Shown here in pieces: positions 1 to 4,282 of a DNA stretch of 6,000 nucleotides (within the stretch, counting starts at the first letter, position 1; each line of letters starts with the position of its first letter). Below the pieces are notes generated by a model. It did no database searches. It worked only from the letters and a program-made list of their open reading frames with translations, and was not told the DNA's origin. Origin of the DNA: a bacterium. Its GTDB lineage: Bacteria > UBA9089 > JASEGY01. The translations under genes and the position numbers were made by a program. Where the stretch lies: NCBI GenBank assembly GCA_030019105.1, contig JASEGY010000232.1, positions 1 to 6,000 on the forward strand. The letters run 5' to 3'.

Positions 1-10
1 GATATTCAAT

Positions 11-56
11 CCACAAGTTTTCACAGTAAAATTGTAGATTATGAACCGTCCCGATA
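11..56 (+). repeat. Direct repeat, copy 1 (partner at 2391-2437)
   Basis: Aligns by eye with 2391-2437 in the same orientation at about 36 of 47 columns with one gap. Shared blocks include TTTCACA and the perfect 10-mer GAACCGTCCC (43-52 and 2424-2433). The partner copy ends in the ribosome binding site of the ahbC-like gene, so this copy may be a relic of a similar gene upstream region. No open gene follows it here. Whether it is a duplicated leader or part of a dispersed repeat family cannot be told from this window. Confidence 0.55.
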
Positions 57-76
57 AAACTTGGTGCGTAACTGCT

Positions 77-176
77 CAGGTTCTCGGTTCCAGAGTTCAA
101 GGTTCAAGGTTCAGGGTTCGAAGAACGCAAGGCGACCAACCGACCGGGAACCTTAAACCGGGAACCTGGAACCCTG
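77..176. repeat. GGTTC/GAACC-rich inverted and tandem repeat element
   Basis: The left arm (about 77-119) contains repeated GGTTC units, including two adjacent AAGGTTC units at 99-105 and 106-112. The right arm (about 146-176) contains GGAACC units in the opposite sense. CAGGGTTC (112-119) pairs perfectly with GAACCCTG (169-176). A reading frame across it gives low-complexity peptide (QGSRFRV, GTWNP) typical of translated repeats, so I treat the 94-codon frame at 41-325 as spurious. The element is probably a non-coding dispersed repeat. Downstream, 181-278 holds nothing I recognise. Confidence 0.65.
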
Positions 177-278
177 CTGAAACTACCCAGGAACTTCCGC
201 CGAGCTGTACTACTGTCAAGTGTCCCCCCGAAATATTGAGAAGATACCTGCTGCGCTGCAATTCCCGCACGATTTTCC

Positions 279-307
279 TTGACGACATCCTCCTTAAGGG
301 TTATAAT
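279..307 (+). promoter_or_regulatory. Predicted sigma70-type promoter
   Basis: TTGACG (279-284) and a perfect TATAAT (302-307) are separated by 17 nt, the optimal spacing for a housekeeping sigma70 promoter. Transcription would start near 313-315 and read rightward through a leader of about 175 nt into the protease gene at 490. The leader carries the structured repeat at 351-454. This is the only clear promoter I could find in the window. Activity is inferred from the motifs alone. Confidence 0.6.
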
Positions 308-350
308 ATTAAAGTTGATCCTTAAGCAAATTAAAGCAATGAGGCACACG

Positions 351-454
351 AAAGCTAAAGCAAGCTATATTTCGGATTTTAGGCTTTAGCCTTTCATAAT
401 GAAATCCTAAAGGATTAACTCCTGAGTGTGGATAGCGTCACTACCTTTAGCTTT
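351..454. repeat. Structured repeat in protease leader; core 378-422 is inverted-repeat copy 1
   Basis: Outer arms AAAGCTAAAG (351-360) and CTTTAGCTTT (445-454) are perfectly complementary. Inside are two small hairpins, AGGCTTTAGCCT (381-392) and AATCCTAAAGGATT (403-416). The core at 378-422 recurs in inverted orientation at 2331-2379. The two cores are identical apart from a 4-nt gap. If transcribed from the promoter at 279-307, this would fold into a branched structure ahead of the protease ribosome binding site. It does not match a riboswitch class that I recognise, so a dispersed palindromic repeat is the more likely reading. Confidence 0.65.
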
Positions 455-489
455 TATGAAGGCGATTGAATTAAAGGAGGCAAGATAGA

Positions 490-867
490 ATGGGTAGAAT
501 AAAGAAATATGTTGAGGTAGGCACTAACAAGTACCTGGCATTATTTGATACGGGGGCAAGAAACACTTATATTGTCAAGGAAGTTGCTTCAAAATTACCA
601 ACATTTGATTTGCCGGACCCCAATCCGGTATCTTTAGGTGGGAAAGTTCATAAGGTAGTAAAGGACTCCAGATTAACTTGTAAGGTTGAAGGCTGTAATA
701 TATTAGCCCATGCAAGAGTTCTTGATGAAATAGGGAATGATGAGGATGGTCAAAGAATTGAAATTTTAATTGGGGCATTGACCATGCAGGAATGGGGAAT
801 CATTCCTGTTCCCGAAAAAGAGGCTCTTGATATGAGTCACTATCCAAAGGAATTTGTAGAATTCTGA
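490..867 (+). CDS. Retropepsin-like aspartic protease domain protein
   Basis: A 125-residue, single-domain protein of the clan AA (retropepsin-like) aspartic protease group. The catalytic signature is FDTGARNTYI, with the active-site D-T-G at residues 20-22 after a short beta-rich N-terminus. A second hydrophobic-hydrophobic-Gly motif, ILIG (92-95), is followed by LTMQEWGI, the usual C-terminal half of the fold. Such enzymes act as homodimers, each chain giving one Asp. The substrate is unknown. There is no signal peptide or membrane segment, so it is probably cytoplasmic. AAAGGAGG (473-480) lies 9 nt before the ATG, which fixes the start. A promoter at 279-307 and a structured leader lie upstream. 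The SDR gene starts 23 nt downstream, so the two may be co-transcribed. The gene is AT-richer than the SDR gene, which hints at separate origins. Family call is firm; function is open. Confidence 0.85.
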   Translation: MGRIKKYVEVGTNKYLALFDTGARNTYIVKEVASKLPTFDLPDPNPVSLGGKVHKVVKDSRLTCKVEGCNILAHARVLDEIGNDEDGQRIEILIGALTMQEWGIIPVPEKEALDMSHYPKEFVEF

Positions 868-890
868 CGGCTGATACCTGAATACTTACC

Positions 891-1823
891 ATGAGACTTT
901 TAATCACAGGCGGGAGCGGACTTCTGGGCAGTAATCTGGCCTTTATGGCGGCCGGAGAGGGCATGGCAACTCATGCCGCCTACTATTCGTATCCGGTCAA
1001 GATTGCCGGGGCAACCACTTTTTCCCTGGATATTACTCAAGCATCCGATGTCTTTCAAAAGATAGAAAAGATACGACCGGACATAATTATTCATACCGCG
1101 GCCATAACCAGCCCGGATGTGTGTGAAGAGGATAAAGATTTGGCTTACCGGGTAAATGTCACCGGAACCGGGAATCTGGTTCAGGCAGCTAAGATTACTC
1201 GGACCAAATTCATCTACCTCTCGACTGACCTTGTCTTTAACGGTTGCTTTTCTTTTTATCGGGAAGATGACACGCCTGATCCTCTCTCCTACTATGCCCG
1301 GACAAAATTGGAAGGAGAGAAAATAGTTGCAGCTAACAGCAAAAATTACTGTATCGTCCGGACAGCCGTTATCTACGGCCCGAGTATCCAGGGAGGAAGC
1401 TTCTCTGAATGGATTATCCAGGAACTAAAGGAAGGGAAACAGGTTCCTCTCTTTGTAGATCAATTTCGCTCCCCTATCCTGGTGACGAACCTTGCCCGGG
1501 CTCTACTTGAGATATGCCGGCGAGACATCACCGGTCTTTATCACTTAGGCGGGGCAGACCGGATCAACCGTCTTGACTTCGGCCGGATATTGGCCCGGGA
1601 ATATGGATTTTCCGAGGCCAATCTTTCCCCGGTGGCGATGGATGATTTCGGTTTTAAGGCCCCCCGGCCAAAGGATTGTTCCTTTGACATCAGCCGGGCT
1701 AAAAAGACATTCCAGGTAAGATTCCTGGGAGCTAAAGAGGGGATTAGCCGGCTAAAAGAGTTAGAGGACGAAGGGTATTCGGAGCAACTCCGGGGTGCTC
1801 TACATGGCGTAAGACCACAATAA
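891..1823 (+). CDS. Extended SDR oxidoreductase, RmlD-like (dTDP-4-dehydrorhamnose reductase family)
   Basis: A 310-residue NAD(P)-dependent short-chain dehydrogenase of the extended type. The Rossmann motif GGSGLLG is at residues 7-13, the catalytic S-T-D segment (LSTDLVF) at 110-116, and the YxxxK pair at Y135/K139 (YARTK). The RPKD-x-FD-S stretch near 259-268 resembles the RPxxSxLD signature of RmlD substrate-binding domains. Family members reduce or epimerise nucleotide-activated sugars. RmlD makes dTDP-L-rhamnose, and related proteins serve other sugars or lack known activity. No rmlA, rmlB or rmlC is in the window, so the substrate cannot be assigned. The ATG at 891 places the Rossmann strand at the extreme N-terminus as expected, although no clear Shine-Dalgarno precedes it. 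Translation may depend on coupling to the protease gene 23 nt upstream. Soluble and cytoplasmic. No terminator follows; a repeat cluster begins about 20 nt after the stop. Confidence 0.85.
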   Translation: MRLLITGGSGLLGSNLAFMAAGEGMATHAAYYSYPVKIAGATTFSLDITQASDVFQKIEKIRPDIIIHTAAITSPDVCEEDKDLAYRVNVTGTGNLVQAAKITRTKFIYLSTDLVFNGCFSFYREDDTPDPLSYYARTKLEGEKIVAANSKNYCIVRTAVIYGPSIQGGSFSEWIIQELKEGKQVPLFVDQFRSPILVTNLARALLEICRRDITGLYHLGGADRINRLDFGRILAREYGFSEANLSPVAMDDFGFKAPRPKDCSFDISRAKKTFQVRFLGAKEGISRLKELEDEGYSEQLRGALHGVRPQ

Positions 1824-1836
1824 AACTTTAAAAAAA

Positions 1837-2064
1837 CGTAACTACTCAGCCTCTTTATTAACCACGAATGAACACGAATTATCACGAATTTTTATAGCAC
1901 ACTGATGACACGGATTCGACGGATTTCCACTGATTTTTATTATCCGTGTGTATCCGTCTCATCCGTACAATCCGTGTTCTATTTGACTCATCGGCTAAAT
2001 TGGTGGATTGCTGCTTTTATTCGTGTGTATTCGTGTCAATTTGTGTTAATTCGTGGCTGAGTAG
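1837..2064. repeat. Large nested imperfect palindrome with CACGAAT and ACGGAT units
   Basis: The outer arms CTACTCAGCC (1842-1851) and GGCTGAGTAG (2055-2064) are perfectly complementary. Inside, three CACGAAT units (near 1863, 1873 and 1883) face ATTCGTG units (near 2019, 2029 and 2049, plus a variant ATTTGTG at about 2039). Further in, ACACGGAT and ACGGAT (1908-1924) face ATCCGTGT, ATCCGT, ATCCGT and ATCCGTGT (1942-1977). A less repetitive stretch at about 1981-2018 lies within the right half. The whole could extrude as a long stem. There is no transposase, so it is a non-autonomous or passive repeat. An open frame at 1946-2221 runs through it and is spurious. Confidence 0.8.
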
Positions 2065-2066
2065 AT

Positions 2067-2140
2067 ACCAATTTTGTAGTGGTCGAGCTTGCTCGACATT
2101 ACGGCAGAGTAAGCTCTGCAACTACAACACCCAATTTGGT
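2067..2140. repeat. Cloverleaf-like palindrome of two hairpins within an outer stem
   Basis: TTGTAGT (2074-2080) pairs perfectly with ACTACAA (2121-2127). ACCAA (2067-2071) with TTGGT (2136-2140) may extend the stem. Enclosed are hairpin 1, GTCGAGC-TT-GCTCGAC (2082-2097), and hairpin 2, GCAGAG-TAAG-CTCTGC (2104-2119). This makes a three-way junction of about 54-74 nt. It starts three bases after the nested palindrome ends and looks like a separate repeat family. Nothing suggests a tRNA: the arms and loops lack tRNA consensus positions. Confidence 0.7.
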
Positions 2141-2188
2141 CAAGCACTTTTTGCCGAAACGATGATCAAGGCCGAAAGTATGAAGGCC

Positions 2189-2209
2189 CAATTTCCAATT
2201 TCTAATTTC
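2189..2209 (+). repeat. Short tandem repeat, three 7-bp YAATTTC units
   Basis: CAATTTC, CAATTTC and TAATTTC follow each other without spacing. It is a minor tandem repeat in the gene-free interval between the SDR and ahbC-like genes. The surrounding stretches, 2141-2188 and 2210-2324, show nothing I can assign beyond this. Confidence 0.6.
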
Positions 2210-2324
2210 AACATTCCGTGAAAACTTATCGTCTTTGCGAGAGTTCCATACTTTATTGAGCAATTACAATAGGAGGGGATGGTTCACCTTACTGTGAAAG
2301 CTTGCGGCTAAAAATTATCATTAA

Positions 2325-2389
2325 CTTTCCGGAGTTAATCCTTTAGGATTTCATTAGTTATGAAAGGCTAAAGCCTAAACTCCAGAAAG
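2325..2389. repeat. Structured palindrome; core 2331-2379 is inverted-repeat copy 2
   Basis: The outer arms CTTTCCGGAGTT (2325-2336) and AACTCCAGAAAG (2378-2389) pair at 11 of 12 positions. Inside are hairpins AATCCTTTAGGATT (2337-2350) and AGGCTAAAGCCT (2365-2376). The core is the reverse complement of 378-422, identical except for a 4-nt insertion in the linker between the hairpins. It lies directly upstream of the direct repeat and of the ahbC-like gene. The two copies bracket the protease-SDR segment. Confidence 0.8.
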
Positions 2390-2390
2390 A

Positions 2391-2437
2391 ACGCAAGGTT
2401 TCACAAGAAAATGGACGATTTTTGAACCGTCCCAATA
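2391..2437 (+). repeat. Direct repeat, copy 2, ending at the ahbC-like ribosome binding site
   Basis: This is the partner of 11-56, at about 36 of 47 aligned columns, including the identical GAACCGTCCC. Its right edge abuts the AGGAGG (2437-2442) of the next gene, so it forms most of that gene's immediate leader. GGACG (2413-2417) and CGTCC (2428-2432) could form a weak 5-bp hairpin that the first copy lacks. A regulatory role is possible but unsupported. Confidence 0.55.
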
Positions 2438-2449
2438 GGAGGTTAATAA

Positions 2450-3676
2450 ATGATTGGCTGCACAAAGCTTTTATGCGGACAGGCCACTGTGGCAGAGGCT
2501 ATGCGAGAGGGCCGAGCCGGCCTGGCGGGCCGAGCCGGCCTGGCGGGGCAGCGGCCGGATATGCTGGCCTTCTCTACTTCGGCCAGGGCGATAGTAGTCT
2601 GGAATGTAACCACTATGTGTAACTTGAAGTGTATCCACTGTTACCTCGAAGCAGGCCCCGGAAATCCGCAATCCCGGGTACCCACGAAGTGGGTGCGCAA
2701 TCCGCAATGGGATGAGCTGACAACCGAAGAAGCCCGGTCACTGATCAAAGACCTGGCTGAACTTAAGATTCCGGTCTTGCTCTTTTCCGGCGGGGAGCCC
2801 CTCTTGCGGGAAGATGTATTTGAATTGGGCCGGATAGCGCACGAGGCTGGTCTTCGTCCTGTCCTCTCCACCAATGGAACCTTAATTACCAGAGAGGTCG
2901 CCCGGCAAATAAAAGAGGCCCACTTCCAATATGTGGGTATCAGCTTAGACGGCCTGGAGGAGACCCACGACCGCTTCAGGGCCAAGCGGGGCGCCTTTAG
3001 CGAAGCCTTGAACGGCATCCGTAATGCTATGGAAGCGGGGCTTAAGACAGGTGTTCGATTTACCCTCAACCGGCATAATCACCAGGACCTGCCAGGAATA
3101 ATTGATCTGGTGGTAAAAGAAGGTGTCCCCCGGTTTTGCATGTATCATCTGGTCTATTCCGGCCGGGGCAAAGGAATGGTCGGAGATGACCTGGATAATG
3201 AGACCAAAAGGGAAATATTAGACTGGCTGCTCAAAAAGACAAAGGAGATCTTTGCTGCCGGGCATGAACTGGAAATAATGACCGTAGATAACCATGCCGA
3301 CGGGGTCTATCTCTATCACCAGGTAAAGAGCGAACAGCCGGAACGTCAGGAGGAGGTCTACCGCTTGCTTCAACTCCATGGCGGTTGTTCAGCCGGAGAA
3401 AAGATAGCCAATATCTCACCATCAGGAGAGGTCTACGCCTGCCAATTCTTCCAGGATATGCCGTTAGGGAATGTAAAGGAAGAGCCTTTCAGCCGTATCT
3501 GGCAGCCGGACCGACTTCGTTCTATCAGGGAGATGAAAAAGACCCTCAAAGGCCGCTGCGGCCGTTGCCGGTATGTTGACATCTGCGGCGGCTGCCGCAT
3601 CAGGGCCAAGGTAGTCCATGGAAATTATCTGGCCGAAGATCCGGCCTGTTACTTGACAGAGGAGGAAATAAAATAA
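2450..3676 (+). CDS. ahbC: AhbC-like radical SAM/SPASM protein (12,18-didecarboxysiroheme deacetylase family)
   Basis: A 408-residue radical SAM enzyme with a C-terminal SPASM domain. The N-terminus (MIGCTKLLCG, then VVWNVTTMCNLKCIHCY) matches my recollection of AhbC/NirJ-type proteins. AhbC removes acetate side chains from 12,18-didecarboxysiroheme to give iron-coproporphyrin III in the siroheme-dependent heme pathway. The CxxxCxxC cluster is C57, C61 and C64, and the SAM-binding SGGEP is at 113-117. SPASM-region cysteines are C313, C331, C370, C373, C379, C382 and C400, enough for one or two auxiliary 4Fe-4S clusters. The start is fixed by AGGAGG (2437-2442), 7 nt before the ATG. Two oddities sit in the N-terminal third: a duplicated RAGLAG at 22-33 and an NPQ-flanked insert at about 72-86. 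hemA downstream supports a tetrapyrrole role. A related heme d1 (NirJ) or other SPASM function is the main alternative. Requires anaerobic conditions. Confidence 0.8.
   Translation: MIGCTKLLCGQATVAEAMREGRAGLAGRAGLAGQRPDMLAFSTSARAIVVWNVTTMCNLKCIHCYLEAGPGNPQSRVPTKWVRNPQWDELTTEEARSLIKDLAELKIPVLLFSGGEPLLREDVFELGRIAHEAGLRPVLSTNGTLITREVARQIKEAHFQYVGISLDGLEETHDRFRAKRGAFSEALNGIRNAMEAGLKTGVRFTLNRHNHQDLPGIIDLVVKEGVPRFCMYHLVYSGRGKGMVGDDLDNETKREILDWLLKKTKEIFAAGHELEIMTVDNHADGVYLYHQVKSEQPERQEEVYRLLQLHGGCSAGEKIANISPSGEVYACQFFQDMPLGNVKEEPFSRIWQPDRLRSIREMKKTLKGRCGRCRYVDICGGCRIRAKVVHGNYLAEDPACYLTEEEIK
2511..2546 (+). repeat. In-frame 18-bp tandem duplication inside the ahbC-like gene
   Basis: Two perfect 18-bp units (2511-2528 and 2529-2546) start with GCCGAGCC and end with CTGGCGG. 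They encode RAGLAG twice (residues 22-33). The unit is GC-rich. It falls between the conserved N-terminal MIG segment and the radical SAM core, a linker that can probably tolerate six extra residues. Slippage or unequal recombination is the likely origin. Confidence 0.85.
2663..2708 (+). repeat. In-frame palindromic repeat insertion inside the ahbC-like gene
   Basis: AATCCGCAAT occurs at 2663-2672 and again at 2699-2708, exactly 36 bp (12 codons) apart. Between them lies the hairpin ACCCAC-GAA-GTGGGT (2680-2694). The insert reads NPQSRVPTKWVR and then NPQ again (residues 72-86), just after the iron-sulfur cysteine motif and before the ELTTEEA segment where the family normally resumes. Tandem AATCCGCAAT-like repeats are otherwise typical of intergenic DNA, so this looks like a repeat that entered the gene without breaking the frame. 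Confidence 0.75.
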
Positions 3677-3695
3677 GGAGGAGGTGAAAAATACA

Positions 3696-3929
3696 ATGGA
3701 AATATTAATTACGCAGACTATTTCCCAAAAGGTCGAAAAAATTAAGCAGATAGAAGATATTGTAGCTCTTAATAGTTATGTAGATTTTCTTATCTATAAA
3801 GAGGAACATACCCAATCAACAGAATTAGGACAGGATATCATTCAAGGACTAAAGGAAGTGATGGAGGGAAAAACTTATAAAATTACCTCCGCAGAGGATA
3901 TCCTGAAGGTACCGGATAATGAAATATAA
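3696..3929 (+). CDS. Antitoxin of a RelE-type toxin-antitoxin pair
   Basis: A 77-residue acidic protein from the ATG at 3696. It begins with a predicted helical segment (QKVEKIKQIEDIVALNSYVDFL) and ends in DIIQGLKEVMEGKTYKITSAEDIL, the type of charged tail with which RelB-like antitoxins wrap their toxin. By position it should bind the adjacent toxin and, as in the family, probably repress its own operon. I do not recognise a specific antitoxin family or a clear DNA-binding motif. A GTG at 3684 would add four residues, but it overlaps the AGGAGGAGG Shine-Dalgarno (3676-3684), so the ATG 11 nt beyond is preferred. The reading frame overlaps the toxin gene by 11 nt. The gene starts 19 nt after the ahbC-like stop, so it may be read with that gene. 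It is AT-richer than both heme genes. Confidence 0.75.
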   Translation: MEILITQTISQKVEKIKQIEDIVALNSYVDFLIYKEEHTQSTELGQDIIQGLKEVMEGKTYKITSAEDILKVPDNEI

Positions 3930-4266
3930 TTTCGAAACCACAAAGTCTTTTGCCGGAGACTTTAAAAAGCTATCCAGGAAAAGACCTTCTCTCCAGCAGA
4001 ATTTTGATGAGTTTCTCGTCTATTTTGACCATACAAAAGGAGAAGTTATTCCGGGTACAAGTGGTGCGCAGAAAATCAAAATGAAAGCGAGTGGTCTGGG
4101 TAAGAGTAAAAGCTATCGGCTTATTTACTATTTTATGTTGAAAGATACAGTGTATTTGCTAAAGGTATATAGCAAATCAATTAAAGAAGATATTTCTCAA
4201 AATGAGAAAAAAATTATAAAAAAGCTTATTCATGATATAAAATTGCGGCGAAGCCATCTGGCTTGA
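3919..4266 (+). CDS. RelE-type toxin (mRNA interferase family)
   Basis: A 115-residue basic protein with the RelE/ParE-superfamily core. QKIKMKASGLGKSKSYRLIY (residues 51-70) is followed by a beta-strand segment DTVYLLKVYSK and the acidic-basic SIKEDISQNE helix. The GKSxxYRLIY and VYLLxVYxKSxKEDIS pattern is characteristic of small RelE/HigB-like toxins. Such proteins cleave mRNA at the ribosome and stop growth until the antitoxin returns. Candidate functional residues are the Lys/Arg cluster at 52-67, with R67, and Y84/K86. The start overlaps the antitoxin gene by 11 nt, giving translational coupling, the standard antitoxin-first order. The C-terminus is Lys/Arg-rich. The ORF looks intact. 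hemA begins 16 nt after the stop, so the module is embedded in the heme cluster. The superfamily is clear; the ribosome-dependent mechanism is inferred. Confidence 0.85.
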   Translation: MKYNFETTKSFAGDFKKLSRKRPSLQQNFDEFLVYFDHTKGEVIPGTSGAQKIKMKASGLGKSKSYRLIYYFMLKDTVYLLKVYSKSIKEDISQNEKKIIKKLIHDIKLRRSHLA

Positions 4267-4282
4267 GTTAAGGGATGAATCC

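Noticed and set aside
41..325. 94-codon open frame on the + strand
   Set aside because: It runs through the GGTTC/GAACC repeat, gives low-complexity peptide, has no ribosome binding site and crosses the promoter.
351..454. Possible riboswitch in the protease leader
   Set aside because: The core recurs inverted at 2331-2379 and consists of small simple hairpins, which fits a dispersed repeat better than an aptamer. No known riboswitch motif was recognised.
1837..2140. Possible CRISPR array
   Set aside because: The repeats are short, inverted, unequal in spacing and lack unique spacers of constant length. No cas genes are present.
1946..2221. 91-codon open frame on the + strand
   Set aside because: It lies inside the ATCCGT and ATTCGTG repeats and the cloverleaf palindrome. 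Its peptide resembles no family and it lacks a ribosome binding site.
2242..2270. Possible promoter with TACAAT at 2265-2270
   Set aside because: No acceptable -35 hexamer occurs at 16-18 nt upstream.
2279..2311. Tiny 10-residue frame (MVHLTVKACG) after an AGGAGG
   Set aside because: The spacing between AGGAGG (2271-2276) and the ATG is only 2 nt, and nothing else supports a leader peptide. Could be a relic start of a lost gene.
2413..2432. Hairpin GGACG/CGTCC just upstream of the ahbC-like ribosome binding site
   Set aside because: The stem is only 5 bp with a 10-nt loop, and the copy at 11-56 does not preserve it, so regulatory function is unsupported.
2641..3069. 142-codon open frame on the - strand
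   Set aside because: It is antisense to the radical SAM core, whose motifs are intact on the + strand. It is a shadow of that gene's codon use.
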